Positions 1 to 13,339 are shown, counted from the first letter of the stretch. The stretch: DNA of 64,000 nt from Dermatemys mawii (GCA_007922305.1 ML677334.1:56408720-56472719), one strand, 5' to 3'. The notes: a model not told the origin generated them from the sequence alone. A program made the numbers and translations.

Positions 1-140
1 CCCATTATAACAGGCCAGTGGTGTATGAAGCACATTTAGATAACCCATGTAATAACCTATTCTTATCCTTCTTAATCCTACTCCCCAAGCTTCTCTTATA
101 TTTTCAACTTAACTGTTGCATGTCAGCTTAAATTACGTTG

Positions 141-247
141 TTAGATCTTTGCAACGGGCACTGTGTTTTCCTTTGCCTTGCATGATGGACATTGATCCTG
201 ACTGGGGCCACTAGGTACTATGACAAAACAAATAATAATAAACAATA
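141..247 (+). repeat. L2/MIR-type 3'-end relic
   Basis: The segment reads like the 3' end of an old L2/MIR-type retroposon. It has a degenerate GGGCA-CTGT block, then GATCCTGACTGGGGCCACTA, then an AAATAATAATAA tail. The same layout recurs near 18.6 kb and 34.7 kb (plus) and near 40.6 kb and 51.0 kb (minus). The family assignment is from memory and the copy is diverged. Confidence 0.55.
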
Positions 248-570
248 ATCTAAAACTCTGGCAGAGCACAATACAATAGGACAACACTTCAGTGCAAACA
301 AATGTTCGCTTCTCAGGCTCTACAATTCTGCAGCATTTCTAGGATTATGCATGTAAAATTCAGCCATATACTAACATAGCCTAGTAGCCATCAAACTGGA
401 TGATAAGATGAGGTTTTTCCTGTGTTTCAAGTTTACTCACATTTTGATAGGAATCCATGGATGGAGCAGAAAACAAGAACCTTTCCTATTAAAACTTCCT
501 CGTGATACTATGATAACAAGACAAAGAGAAAGGGAGCATTTTTGTTTCTCCAAATTTAGACTGGCATTCT

Positions 571-842
571 TATGCCACATCTACACTTACCAGTAGATCA
601 ATGCAGCGGTGTTAATTTAGCGGGTCTAGCGAAGACCCGCTAAATGGATCATAGTTGACTCCAGCACTCCAGCTCCCTGAGAAGAGTAAGGGAAGTCGAT
701 GGGAGAGCATCACCCATTGACACAGCGTGGTGTAGACACCACGGTAAGTCAACCTAAGCTGTGTTGACTTCAGTTATGTTCTGAATGTAATTGGAGTAGT
801 GTAACTTAAGTCAACTTACCGTGGTAGTGTAGGAAAGGCCTT
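571..842. mobile_element. ~270 bp hAT-like MITE, palindrome-rich
   Basis: A non-autonomous DNA element bounded by imperfect terminal inverted repeats: CACATCTACACTTACC on the left, and GGTAGTGTAGGAAAGGCC on the right read on the plus strand. Inside are a perfect 13 bp hairpin (615-627 with 633-645, 5 nt loop) and paired copies of a CACGGTAAGTCAAC motif. It resembles an abundant turtle MITE with GTCTACACTACC-type ends. No coding capacity. A related copy lies at 17,033-17,274. The superfamily (hAT) is inference from the type of ends; no clear 8 bp target duplication is visible. Confidence 0.65.
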
Positions 843-2671
843 AAACTCCTTAATACTTTGGAAGTGTGGAGGTTGCTATGAATGGAGGAAAGTAATATCA
901 TGTCACTTCAGCAATGTATCAAGTGTAAATAAATTAGGAAATTTCAAAGCTTATCTGCTTATCTGGATTCAAAAAAAGAAAATAAATTGAATGTGGGTTA
1001 TTTAAAATTTGGTCACACATTAAGTAAACAAGGCTAAGTAAATGTGTACAGCACTGCAAATATGTGCAATATTTTAAAAACATTTTCCTTTTTTATCCAA
1101 ATATTTGCTCCATTTAATAGCTATCTATTTACTTAGCACATTTAATAATTGTTCAACTCTTCTTTTTTTAAACACAGGATTGTAGAAAGAGAAGTTTACA
1201 TTTAGAAAAAAATCAGCCTTGCCTACACCATGCTGACTTGTTTTAAAATAATGATGCCATCCTAACAATATAGTCTAGTGGCTTGAAGCTTTTAATATAC
1301 AGTCAGACACCTTTAAACTCTTTGGAGAGCTTTTTGATGTCATTAATATGCTCAGTAAATTAAGTTATTAAAATAGGCTGGCCCAAAACTGTATCAAGAG
1401 TTCTCACTGTTATCCAACCCTTCACCAAAAGCATATATTGTATTTCTGTTTTCTTTCCAAACCAGAGCCACTGAAAAGCTGTGGATTATTGTGAAATCTT
1501 ATACAATTGAGATGTCACATTTTCAAACTATCTGGAGAAATTACCAGTGGTTCAAAAGGTGAGATTTAACTTAAAATACAAACCACCCTTGAATTTTTAG
1601 ATCTTCAAGTGACTTGGCTGAGCTTCTAAATCAAACAGATGCAAATGTATATTTTCCATCTGAAATATAGCCTTAAGATGAATTCTTGTTGTTTCTCACA
1701 TGTTTCTCACATGTGTGTGAGAAACATTTCTGCTTCCATAAGGACATCTGGTTAGTTCAAGATCATTTTAAGAGAGATATGCTTTTATAAATAATATGCT
1801 CAGTCAGTACGCAGAAATACAAGTAAGTACCTCTCAGAGCAAAGATTCCTTTTGAAAAACTAATATATATTGGAGAGGCCATACGGTACTTCTCATATTC
1901 TTGAAGTGTACTAGAATCACTATGGAATATCAAACTATTTTTTCCTTTTATTAAGGTCGTCTGTTGACTTTAACACTTCAGTTTTATTATTTAAGATCAC
2001 TGAGGACTGAATTCTCTATTCATGACCAAAATTTCCACCTAAATCAATGCTTGAGCAAAAGCTGGCTGAATATCATATAACAGTGTAAGTTTACATGGTG
2101 ACCTGCAAACATTGGTGGAAATCCTCTCCCCTCCCACAGGGGTATGAACACAGAAGAGTATTGGTGGTGAAGTACACGCTTTAGCACAGGGCAAAGGGAT
2201 AATTCTGTGCCTCAAAGCTCAGGGAGAGTTTGGTATTGCTGATTTAACAGCTGATTCTCCACTCCCCAATACCCCTTGCAGAATAAAGCAAATTGCTTAT
2301 CTATAACACGGGGAAGCATACCTTTCCTTTCCCACCCATTTCTCCCTGGTTTACTCCATCTCTGTGATTAGCTTTGATAGGCAAAGTAAGGCAAGATCCC
2401 AGCCCCAACAAGATTTTGTGCATCAAAGTCATGTTGCACTTATTAAATATAATCATGCTTTTGATAAGCGTATTTAATCAGCTGATGCCTCCATATGTGG
2501 TGCAAAAATTGACACAGTGCTAATTGCTCTGAGGGAGGTGTCTTGCATCAAGACCCAGATATGCAATATGTAAGTGACCACTTAGATACACACATTTTTG
2601 TTTTCATGATAAGCAAATCTTATGTACCAAGCTGTGTCAGGAGCGGAGCTGGTAAAAAAAACAGGAACTTT
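843..2671. other. AT-rich sequence with no assigned feature
   Basis: No recognisable exon, RNA gene or repeat family. The only local structure is a small hairpin near 1,690-1,726. The lack of any long reading frame fits noncoding sequence. Confidence 0.5.
1690..1726. repeat. Tandem 11-mer plus perfect hairpin
   Basis: TGTTTCTCACA occurs twice in tandem (1,690-1,700 and 1,701-1,711). Its exact reverse complement follows at 1,716-1,726 after a 4 nt spacer, giving a perfect 11 bp stem with a tetraloop. Confidence 0.85.
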
Positions 2672-2716
2672 GGCCTAAATTCTCAAAGGTACTTTGGTGC
2701 CCAACTCCCATAGATT
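2672..2716. repeat. Half of a palindromic MITE, cut by a CR1 tail
   Basis: GGCCTAAATTCTCAAAGG and the following ACTCCCATAGATTT match one arm of the palindromic MITE seen complete at 12,923-13,010. The second arm is missing because a CR1 3' end abuts at 2,717. Confidence 0.45.
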
Positions 2717-2930
2717 TCATAGAATCATAGAGTTAGAAGGGACAGCTAGGGTTATCTAGTCTAATCCCCTGCCAAGCTGCAGGATTTGTGTCTAAACCAC
2801 CCAAGAAAGCAATCCAACCTCTTTTGAAAACCTCCAGTGAAGACGCTTCTCCAAACACTCTGGGCAGTTTGTTCCATTGTCCTACTGTTCTTACCATTAG
2901 GAAGTTTTCCCTGAGATTTAATCTAACAAT
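2717..2930 (-). mobile_element. CR1 LINE 3' fragment (minus strand)
   Basis: Read on the plus strand it starts with TCATAGAATCATAGAG and GTTAGAAGGGAC, the reverse complement of a CR1 3' end. It continues into 3'-UTR-like text (AACCTCCAGTGAAGAC, then GTTTGTTCCATTGTC). It is severely 5'-truncated, has no ORF2, and is diverged, so probably old. Confidence 0.8.
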
Positions 2931-3655
2931 TTCAAGTTAGGAACATAAATATTGAAAGTTAGGATCCTATATTCTCTTGACATTTTCTCTTTTCTTTATT
3001 TTTAAATTTTAAATTTCAAATTCTGAAATTCAAAAAATGTTGACCAGCTCCAGTCTGGAGTACAAAAAAAGGCTGACTCAACTCTCAGTCTTCTGCTTTC
3101 CTCTATGTATGGGTCCTTGATGCTGAGTGCTATAGAAAAATAGATATACAGATCACAGCTGTGCAAGAACAGAGGATTTCAGAATCATTCATGAAAGCAG
3201 GGTTGCCACCTTATGTGAGTTAGTTGCAAGTTTTATGATAGTTAGAGGTTGTCTTAAAGTTCTAGTTGCAGAAGTCAGGCATGAAAACCTCATCTTTCAG
3301 TAAACAACAAAAAATAAGTTTCTGGGTCTTGTATTTGAGGAGGAAAGCCTGAAAAAATGAACTCTGAAGACTCACAAACCAGAAGGCCATTAAAAAGACC
3401 CCTAAATTACTTATTTTGAAACAAATCTCTTTATTGTTGAGACAACCTCATGGTTTTGGGGCATGAGTCATGAGGTTAGAGTGCTTGTGGTTAGCAATAA
3501 TGCATTTGTGCTCATTTCAATAAATTACCTAGCTGGGAGAAATCCCTCACTTAGTTCAGTTTGTTATACCCTTTAATCCTGCCGAGGATGTCAACAAAGA
3601 TAGTGGGACAATGGGAAGATTTTATCTAGCTATTTTGATATGGCTTGTTTATAGT

Positions 3656-3750
3656 CTCAGACCCCAATCCCGCAAAAAGTTCTTTATTCCTGAGGTAAAC
3701 TCCAGTCAATAAATCACACCTCACAGAGCTCATCGCAGGATTGGAGCCTA
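3656..3750. repeat. Palindromic MITE relic (CCAATCCTGCAA type)
   Basis: The left arm CCCCAATCCCGCAAAAAG and the right arm CATCGCAGGATTGGAGCC are inverted copies with a few mismatches. This is a common short palindromic repeat type in turtle DNA. No coding content. Confidence 0.5.
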
Positions 3751-4632
3751 AGTGTTTGCTTAAAATATTAAGTTCCAGTCACTGGACGGGGGCAGACTGT
3801 GTGCATGTGATAGGAAATACAGGTCACTCTCAATATGAGTGTACGATGTATGAGAGCAAATAGATAGAATATGTATATTTATTTTGATAATTAGCTTACA
3901 TTTTCTTTTATTTTGTGGCATGTCTTGCAATAATCATAAATAAAGCAAGTTGTACTTTGTTTGAGAGACTCACTAGATTAAAAGGATGTCTAAAGAGCAC
4001 AGTACCACTAAGAAGGCTTGATCTGAGAAGGAATTTTTTAGTTTCTCTGAGGAAGAATAAATAATTAAAAGAGTCTGACTACATAGCTGATATTACAGTA
4101 CGTAAATACACAATCCAGGGAGACTTGGTGTATAATACATTAATTTATGTGCTGTTTAAAGGTACCTTATCTTTCTGTTTTGTCATTTGTAAGTTAGACT
4201 GTGTATTTGCTTAGGCAACATCATGCCCAGCAAGAGCTGGAAAGCTGATACTCATACTGAGAGTTCAACTTGCAATTTGGAGCTCTCAGAAAGAGAGGTG
4301 GTCAGAAGCCAGGGGTTCTTTTCCTATATGGGTGAGAACTGTGACCTTTGACCTTCATTCCCATCATCCTCTAGGAAATGTAATTACAAAGCTACATGTT
4401 GCTAGAGGTTTTATATTTTGGGTGACAAACATCATTTTGCAATCTTCTTTTCTTTTTAACCAAAGGCTGGTGATGGGTTTGCAGCAAGCTTGTCATAGGA
4501 ATATCTTTGAATGCAGAATACGCATGCTTGTTTTTATTTGGAAGGCTGAGTTGACCAGCAAAGGCAGTCCTCTTTTAGAAACCAATTTAAAAGAGCAGTT
4601 AAGGATGGACTTTAGTATGTGCTTATTTAATG

Positions 4633-4736
4633 AAGCAGTTAAGCACGTTTAACTTTAAGCACGTTTACTTCCCTTTGAAATCAATGGGATTTAAGGAAGT
4701 GCTTAAAGTTAAGTGCGTGCTTAAGTGCTTTGCTAA
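4633..4736. repeat. Palindromic MITE relic (TTAAGCACG arms)
   Basis: Two arms rich in TTAAGCACG/CGTGCTTAA flank a centre containing TTGAAATCAATGGGATTTAA. The arms pair over about 35 bp with small indels, forming a long imperfect foldback. Confidence 0.6.
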
Positions 4737-7700
4737 ATGGGGATGTACTTAAGAAGGTATATAAATGCTTTGCTGAATCAGGGCATGATAGGGTTCTGCT
4801 AAGCTACATGTAACTGGGCAGCCCAGAGGAAGTTTAATTCTAGAAGTAGACTGTAGGCCAAAAATATTAATGCTAGCTTGTGCTGCAGAGTAGTAGTTAA
4901 TTTCTTGGCTGTAGGATTGGATACTGAAAATGTATTTCTTTGTCTTTACCATTTGTTGTCTTAATTTTTTAAAAACATTTCGATATAAATCTTTCCTTTT
5001 TCTTTAATAAGCCTTTCCAATATCTCTCAGGTGCCACTACCTTAACAGATGCTGCTAGATTCTGTGAAGTGAGTACCTGGCCTGTAGGGAAGGACTGAGA
5101 CCACCAAATATTTTGCACATCCTATCAAAGACCTATCAGTTGGTAATGACTCTTGGGCATTAATGACTTAAACAAGTGACTGAGAAGATAGCTCCCTTGA
5201 GGCTTTAATTCATGCCAAGTAAAACATGTGAGTGGCCTTGATGTGAAAGGTTAGTCAGTTCCAAACTTTCCTAGCAGCATTCACCAGCCTTTTTATTAAA
5301 ATGCATAAGTAAAAAGCAAGGATATTTATTTTCTTTGGCCTATATGCTGCCCTTCTAATGTAACACTGTACAGAAGGGGAGCACATATTGACACAGTTCC
5401 ATGGCTTTAGGATAGCCACCAGATCAGCCCATCATCCTTCTGGGACGAATGGGCCAATGCAGTTCCAAAGAAGAGGGTAATGCAGCTGTGATTTTTCACG
5501 TTGCCTTTTTTAAGAGTAGGGGATCTGCTCACAAAGTATCATGATGCCTACAAAATGTCAGCTTCTGCAAAGTCCCCACTCTGTTACCCAGCAACCAGGG
5601 GTTTCTAAGTTTGCGGTGATGCCGCTGATAGTCTACTCATTAGCCATACTGATGCTCCATCCATGGTGGATGAAATGCTCAGAAACGGAAATCCTGGCTG
5701 CAATGAGCAATAGTAAATAACATTACAATGCACTTAACCTTCAATCCTGCAGTAGCAGAAAGGGATCATCTAGGAGCTGACCTAAGTGATTTTTCCCCCC
5801 AGTATTCCTTTGATTCTATGTGACTAGAAGGATTTTGTTTTATTTTTATTTGTCAATGATCTTTCACCACAGACACAAGGTGATCAGAGATGATGGAATA
5901 CTACAGAGCTGTGCTGCATCATAGCAGCTCAGAATGCAAGAACAATGAAAATGTATTTCTCCTCCTTGCCTCACTGCGTTCTTTCTAAAACTTCCCTTTT
6001 CCTTGTCTGTAACACTGCCAGTATACATTAACTGCTGCTTCAGTCTGCAGCAGGAGAAATTTGCAATTATTGTCACAGAAAGTGTCTGCTGTCCACAAAA
6101 GGGCTTTGAACAGGAGGTTGTAAAGTAAAGATGCTCCATTTATCTTACCTATGACAAGGAGTAAAAATTTAGGAATTCCCAAGTGCCACTGATGGCTGCT
6201 GTAGCATCCTGTAATTAAAGGCTGCATTATATTTGGATGGTGGTGGTGAACATTGCTGTTTGAAGACTACAGCCAGCACAGTATCTTAATTGACTGTTAA
6301 AAAAAACCCAAAACCACAGGGGATCGATGAAAGGTAAGATTTGTTAGAATTAAGATGTTAAATAAGAGAACATCCAGGCTGGAAGCAAGGGAATCTTTAT
6401 GCCTCACTTGGTGGGAAGCCAAGAGCTTGTGAAATCAGTCAGTACATTTTATTTTTGGCATGGGTAGGAGATACTGGCTCAGGTTTAATCTAAGCCTCTA
6501 GAACTTTTCATAAGGTTTGGCAAACAGAGGCTTTTGAAAGCTCCTTATTGGTTTTCCTTTGATCTGAGCAATTCCTAGCAAGCAGGAGGTGGAAGCATTA
6601 GTGCTATTTTCTTTCTTTTTTCAGGGCTTACCTTCAGTGAAACGCTGCAAGAGAGGAGCCTGGGGCAGCCCTGAGAGCCCCTATGGTGACTGTACGTCAA
6701 TGTCAGCTTTTTGATCAGTAGCCTGTTTTCAACTTGAACTAATTTCTCATGCTTCCTTCCCCTCTCCTACCACCTTGAGAGGACAGTTGCAGCCCCATGT
6801 CCTGTTTCCACAGACATCTGAAAGTCTTCTTCTGTTATTGTCATGTGTCCAACAGTTCTTACCAAAGCTGCGATCTGAATATCACAGCAGAGCTCAGAGT
6901 CACAGAAGTCTGAGAGAGCATGGTAGAGGAAACTAATGCAGTAACAGAATTACACTGTAATCCTGAGGTTTCGGTTTTCTGATAAGATGTAAAAGTCTTT
7001 CTATCAAGACTGTGTAAAGGGCAGGAGGGTTAGTACTGCTTTCTCCATTAAAAAGCGACTGTGGCGTATCTCATTTCTTTGTATTCTCAGTTGTATTATT
7101 ATAATCTCAATCAACAACATTTGTTGTCCTTGAGATGAGACTTGGCAGGTGAAATCTCAGGGGTATTGATTGATTTGGGAGCAAGTTAGGGGGTGACTGA
7201 AAATCTGTCTTATGATGCAAAGTTAGCTTCAACCTTACTTACAGAGTGACTACAGGAACTGGTGCTGCATAATTAAAAAACAATGCGTCAGATTCACTGT
7301 TTTGCATAGCTCAGGCAAAATAAAGCAGGTGGAATATACTAGTGAATCTGGTCCTGTATTTAAATAATAACATGGATCTGACTACTTGTACTTTTTCAGT
7401 TCCTTTCACTGGAGGCTCTTAAGTTGCATTGCCATCGTTAATGTGGATTTTAGTTGGGGTTTAGGGATCACCCGGCATGGTTTAGATTTTTCTGTTGGTT
7501 CCTACAGTGGCATCTACAGAAGACTCTTTTTTTATTTTTGCTCCAAATTTTCCGCTCTTGCTACCACCAGTGGATTTGATACAGTGGGAACAATAATGAG
7601 AGAGCATTGATGTAGGCATCCTTCCTCAGTGCAGTTGCGCATGACACAGTGGCAAGGCTGCCAGAAGCCGTCAACTCCTGCTTACATTAAATTTGCTATT

Positions 7701-8649
7701 TAACTGCTGGTAGCAATGGTGGGAAACTTTGGGAACAATCCTAGAGTATGTACAGCCTGAGCCTCAGTACTTCATGATGGCTGGCAGGGCTCTCTATATT
7801 GTGGGCTCCCTGTTATGGAATGTATTCCTTTTTTCAACCCATGTTGGTGACCTTTGGGAACAACAGAAGACCCATTGATTTTATTTGACATTCATCCAAA
7901 TGAGTTTCTTTTGCTTTTTATGTTTGGTTTCGCAGGCTTGTTCTCGCTCATATGTATTATATGTTTTAATCTCTGTTGATGAAGTGCCTGGCTGTCATGG
8001 ACCAGTTACACAAATTAGTATATTAAATAATATATATTGGTACGTGTATATGTGATATTCATAAAAGATGCAATAGGAATTTGCCCAGTAACATGATCTA
8101 GCCAAGAATATACCTACAATTCCTTAGCAAATACCTGGTGAAACCAAACCCCTGAAAGAATTGCAATGCATGTAATCAGATATCCTGAAAACAGACCTGG
8201 CTTCTTCAATAAGGGAGGGGTACCTCTCTACACCTTAGTTATTTACATACATTCATTGTAAACACACTTCATGAGTGAAAGGTATTTCACGTGCAAAATT
8301 TGCTAGAATAATCCATTCAGATGCATAAACAAAAGGAAGCTTTCTGCCTGCTGTAATTTTTTTTTATATCTTTCAGCTAACTTTGATGTAAATGTGAAAT
8401 CCAGCAGTCAGAAACTTCGTGTGGATTTGTGTCTGTGAGTCCATAAAACAATGAATGGCTTATACTTATAAATATATATTGTTTACTTCTCTGTGGTAGA
8501 GGTCATATTTTTCAGTGAAGAAGTCATCTGAAGATAATTCAGGGTACTTTATTAATGTTAGAAATAGTTTTAATTTTATATAATGGATTTATACCTTCAG
8601 AGAAAATAACACCAAAAACAATGCAAGGAGATGTTTGCATTTTGTAGTA
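4737..8649. other. Unassigned noncoding stretch
   Basis: I recognise no gene and no repeat family in this interval. The open frames are short (at most about 100 codons), overlap on both strands and show no domain. One weak candidate exon with a good 3' splice-site context lies at 6,625-6,685 and is treated in the findings. Confidence 0.4.
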
Positions 8650-8710
8650 CAGCATGCCTGTTAGTGGAGTAAAAGGCATGCCTCAGTCTAGCCTGTCCAC
8701 TTAGGCATGC
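8650..8710. repeat. Imperfect inverted repeat around GCATGCC
   Basis: CAGCATGCCTGTTAGTGGA (8,650-8,668) pairs with TCCACTTAGGCATGCTG at the right edge, with a small bulge. A third GGCATGCC lies between them. This is probably a MITE remnant. Confidence 0.5.
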
Positions 8711-10370
8711 TGCAACCAAAAAGCCAGTTTGTGATAAGCCCTTGAGTGCACTGAAAGACATGCTTCAAAATGTTGTCGTGTTCCAGCTGCAAAATGTTAC
8801 CATACAATACATTTGGATAGGGTAGATAGTGTTGCTGAGTTACATGGAATGTGTGATTGCAGCATTTGCTAATAAGTTACAAGAAATGGGGGTAAATATT
8901 GTGACCGTTTTGCACTGCTCAAGCAGTTGAAAGGGCTGTACAACTCTCCCAGATGAGCAGCTGGGAAATCCCCAGCTAGTGCAGAACTGTAAGCCAACGC
9001 TTCCTGGCACCACACCTTGGGGGTTGTGTTGGGCAAAGAAGGGAGCATGGCTGGAGCCTGCTGGGTACCAGTAGTATCTGTCTGTCACAAAACCCCCTAG
9101 CAGGTTATTGCAAGTTAGACTGGTGTAAATTGTAACAGGGATGAACTGGTGTCCCTCTGCCCTGGGGATCATGGGAGCACAAAAGTGACACATTTTAGTC
9201 AATATTACCAGTGAGGCCTCAGAATAGATAGGAAGTGCACTCTGAATAGAACAGGAAGAATAAGGCACATGGTAAATTGAAAATGCATATAGTAAATTGA
9301 AAATACATGGGTACATATCTGGCAAAAATATGGATATGAAAGTTTCCTCCCCAGTTAGATTTATACACTCATCTGACAAAGCGTGCAGAGTAATGTCACA
9401 ACATGTCCTCCCTTTATGACATGCAGAGAGACCACACTTTTTTTCTAGTTTTCTCTTGAACTACATTTGGAGAAATCCTGAGCCTGGCAATTCTTTGATA
9501 AGTGTCTGAGCCTGAGCTGGCAGAAATCATGAAGTACAGAAGGACACACAGATGAAAATGTTAAACTTTTTCAACCCTCAAAAAATTTGCAGTGGAAGTT
9601 GAGGACTGTTCTTATTTTAGCTGATCTGATTAACCTGTTTCTTTGAAGCACTTAGGCTGGTATCTGATCTTAAAATCCATGTTAAATTCTGTGTTCTTCA
9701 GTCTGTCTGTCTACTATGGGTTTCGGTGTTCATTATATCCAAACAGCTGGGGTTCCTTCAGCAGTGGAGGAAACCTCTGTGTGGTTTTCCCTAGAGAGTC
9801 ATTTCTGAGTAGTGCTATTGAGGACAGCGTGTTCATCCTGGCAAGAATTACAGGGTTTGACCTCCAGAACTCATGGATCTCTCAAGCTCATCATGAATTG
9901 CAGAAGATCTAATAGTAAGACAGCGTCATCCATATGGAGTCCCTGTATCTCCATATTGTCTTCAGCGCTGGGCTCCTTACTTTTTTGGAAGAATGGATCC
10001 CACTGGAGCAATGGTGCGGGGAATCCTGAGTGGGTGCTGTCCCTGGAACATCTGTGAAAGGAGCTGAACAAAAGGCTAGGCAAACAGAGGCTATATTTCC
10101 TTTGCATCCATACCTGCTGGCTATAGGGTGAGCATGTTTGTTCTGCCCTCTGCTTATATGTCAGTCTTTGGATTCCTAGAAAGCCCTCTTAAGGTCTGGG
10201 AAGAATGTCAGTGTTGGATGAAGGGCAGTGCCTCAGATGTTGCTCCTTATTCTTGCCAGGAAAAGGAGAGATACCAGATGATCCTACAGGAAGGATTTCC
10301 CAAATTTGGTTACAAAGCAATTTTGTCTCTGAAATTCCTGAGACCAGGTGAATGAAGTAGTATGGTTTAA
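8711..10370. other. Unassigned stretch with a chance long frame
   Basis: The minus-strand frame at 8,840-9,379 (179 codons) is the longest outside retroelements. Its product has no recognisable domain, signal peptide or repeat. Overlapping frames between 9,643 and 10,515 run on both strands. I see no exon or repeat family and treat the interval as noncoding. Confidence 0.4.
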
Positions 10371-10430
10371 TGGACCAACTTCTGTTGATGAAAGAGACAA
10401 GCTTTCGAGCTGCACAGAGCTCTTCTTGAG
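10371..10430 (-). mobile_element. Penelope-like terminal fragment with hammerhead-like motif
   Basis: The segment with ACCAACTTCTGTTGATGAAA followed by GACAAGCTTTCGAGCTGCAC belongs to a repeat type I associate with Penelope-like retroelements. On the minus strand it reads CTCAAGA, a stem GAGCT...AGCTC, then GAAAG. That is a degenerate hammerhead-ribozyme layout in which CUGA has become CUCA. A second fragment lies at 13,340-13,410. Confidence 0.45.
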
Positions 10431-10560
10431 GTCTGAAATTCCTGGCACACTGTGTAGGTGTCTTTTCATCATGTGAAATGTTGGTGTTCAAGTAAAAAAG
10501 GAGAAGAGAAGTCATTAGTGGAGATATCCAGCAGGTGTTTTTTCAAAGTTTAAGGAGTTG

Positions 10561-10590
10561 GCTTTTTTTTTTCTTTTTTTTTTTTTTTTC
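10561..10590. repeat. Poly(T) tract
   Basis: A run of T interrupted by a single C, followed by AAAAAAACC. It could be a poly(A) tail on the minus strand, but I see no matching retrocopy next to it. Confidence 0.7.
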
Positions 10591-12681
10591 AAAAAAACCT
10601 TGTTTAAAAAATATCAAAAGGCAAAGCTTATATCAGACTAAGTGCTGCGGTCTCGGAGCTTGAAAAAAGGTCATTGTTAAAAAAGCAAGACTTTTCTTAG
10701 TGAGAAAGTTATGAAAAAAATTCGCTGCCTGAGTCCCAGAGTCATTGATAAACTATTTTTTCATCACTTTTATGTTTAAAAAGTGTCAACCAATTCAAGT
10801 TATCTTTGCTATAAAAAAAAAAAATAACATCAGGAATGAGAACTAATTCAGCAAAGACTTAGTCCTGCTGCACTCTGTGCATCACAAACTGCCACCGAAG
10901 TCCCTGAAAACATAGGATGAACCAGGAATTCAAGATAAGGCCTCAGATTTCAACATGACACAATGATGATGTTTGAGTTATAGAGCACTTGTCTTCCCCT
11001 CTTCCTGCCTTGGACATAGTATTTGTGTGAATTTTGTGCACCTGAAAGATGCCAGAGTAACAGCCTGCCCTGAAAAATGAAGGCTTCTGTTTATCCACAA
11101 AACAGAGAACAAGCAGCAGCTGTGCAAGCTTCCTTGTGCAGCCTCGGCCCTGTTCTGGAGGGAAAACCTCTAAGGACGAGCAGGTAGTCATGCCTGTTTT
11201 CCCTCTATGCAGAAATAGTATACAAGAAAACCATCCGGGATGGTGAGTCCAAAGAACACGTTTACTAAATACAAAAAACATGCAAAACCTCATTACATAT
11301 ACACATTGCAGCTTTGGCTGGTTTATAAAACACAACACACAGTGAGCACCACTAAACTATTTAAAGGGATACTACCCAATTCTTAGACACTACAATAATT
11401 TAGTCTTCATGCTCACTCAGTCTTTGACCTGTCTATTGATATTGCAATAAACGTGTCTGCCATTACCAAATGAATTGTTTTATTAGATGTCCACAGAGGA
11501 AGTCCGCTCAATATTAGCAGCAGCAAAAAAAGTGTTATGAAGAGAAATGCAATCATATCCTGGACTATAGCAGTGTTATCTGTCGGTGTCACTTAAATTA
11601 CAGCTACAGGGTTAGAGTCACCATTACACTCCAGCTGCTTTGGCAACACAAGACAACCATGAAGCCAGCTAGTTATGCGAGGCGTGTTCTGCTTTGCATT
11701 ACTGGAAAGCAAAAAAGCAGCCAGAATCCAGCCCATAGTTTTTAGGTCCCAATTCACAAGCATGTGCCTAACTTTAAACAAGAGAGTAGTTCTATTGACT
11801 TCTATTGACTTCAAGCCTCGCAGAACTGTCTATTATTTTGTGTCGCCTAAGCAGCAGGAATACACTGGTCATCAGTACCACTATACCCATACTTAAATAC
11901 CTTGGTGATTCAGGGCAGCATTCACTCTTCTTTGTACCTAATCCACACTTTCAATGGAAACTACTAGTAGCCAGAATGTAAAGTACTGCTCCGCTGAAAC
12001 CCTTTGGATACATTATAAAACATGAACACCACTTGTTTTGCAATTCTGTAAACAAGAGTAAGATAAAATTAATGGGCATCACTGGAATTACTGTATATTT
12101 TCAGCAACATATGCTTCAGGGGATATTGACATTTGCCAACTAACAATTAATCACCCTCAAATATCTCGTTTTGGACATATGGAAAGGTGAGAGCAGCATG
12201 CGAACTGCACAACTGCTAAAGAAAGCTGTTATTATAGATGTCAGTCTGAATTATGGCTGATGTGGTGGTGATGGGTTACCTAGAATCAGTTGCTACTGGA
12301 TATTGTTAAATTGATCACATTTGCCTCCCCGTCTTTATGTAAAGGGTCAGCAAGACCCTCCCACACCAGCCTATTTTGTAATCAGTAAACTTGTATCTCA
12401 TTGTATAGTATGCTGGCTTCTTTGGACTATATTGCTGTAACTCTTGATGGCTGACAGAACATTAAATGAATTTCCATAAATTTGAGGTGGCTGCATTCTG
12501 CCTCTGGTAGAAAACCTCAGCAAGCGGCAGTGGGGGGAGGAGGGAGGAGGGACTGGTACATTTTAAACAAAACTATAGAGATAATTGAAATAAGAGATAT
12601 GGTTAAATAATGGATGTACTTGTTTATTTTGCTGGATTTCCAGCTCCCAAATCAGTAAGAAGGAAATGGGTGGATTTTCTC

Positions 12682-12682
<1 letters not shown>
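10591..12682. other. Unassigned noncoding stretch
   Basis: No gene or repeat family recognised. A short direct duplication of TTCTATTGACT lies at about 11,790-11,811. The open frames (for example 10,943-11,338 minus) have no domain. Confidence 0.4.

Positions 12683-12753
<71 letters not shown>
12683..12753. repeat. (TTTC)n microsatellite, about 18 units
   Basis: An essentially uninterrupted TTTC/GAAA tetranucleotide array of about 70 bp. It creates artificial Lys/Glu/Arg-repeat frames on the minus strand. The homopurine-homopyrimidine composition makes it length-unstable and prone to triplex formation. Confidence 0.95.
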
Positions 12754-12922
12754 GTGATGGCATGATGGTATGCTGTTCACTTGTATTGAGTGTATTACAA
12801 CCCGGCATGTGCGATAGGCTTCCTTCCTTCCTATAAAGATAACGAAGACTAAGTTTCTGTAGATGTAGGCCAAAATTTTCAAATTTGGCTATAAATCCAT
12901 ACATAGGTACCGAAATAAAATT

Positions 12923-13010
12923 GGCCTGATTTCAAAGGTGCTGAGCACCTAGAACTCCCATTTATTTCAGAGGAATTTGTGAATTTTCAGCACTTCTGGA
13001 AATAAGGCCA
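12923..13010. repeat. Palindromic MITE (GGCCTGATTTCAAAGGTGC arms)
   Basis: The left arm GGCCTGATTTCAAAGGTGCT and the right arm AGCACTTCTGGAAATAAGGCC are inverted copies around ACTCCCATTTATTTCAG. The full length is about 88 bp. Confidence 0.65.
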
Positions 13011-13011
13011 A

Positions 13012-13292
13012 GATCCGTCCCCTTGCAGGACAGCACGTAAGTACATGCTTTAATCACATGCCTAGGCCTCATTGACTTAGGTGGGACTTAAGCAGATCCT
13101 TAAAATTAAACAGGTTTTTAAGTGTTGCCTGGACAGAGACACTTTCCGAAATAATTGCCCAAGAATGGATTTAGGCACACCCGTTTGAATATTTAGACTA
13201 TTTGAAGTCAAAATTTCCTATTTCCTACTGAAGTCAATGGGACTAATTGCGTGCTCAGAGTTAAGCATGTTTAGGTGGTTTGATGGATCAAA
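13012..13292. repeat. Palindromic repeat cluster (TTAAGCA type)
   Basis: Contains CCTTGCAGGACAGCACGTAA, GACTTAAGCAGATCC, GAAGTCAATGGGACTAATT and AGAGTTAAGCATG. These are motifs of the same palindromic MITE family as 4,633-4,736. Ends are approximate and two copies may be fused. Confidence 0.4.
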
Positions 13293-13339
13293 ACCTTAAT
13301 GATATTCATTCTGCTTCACAAGAATAAGTATAAGCTGCA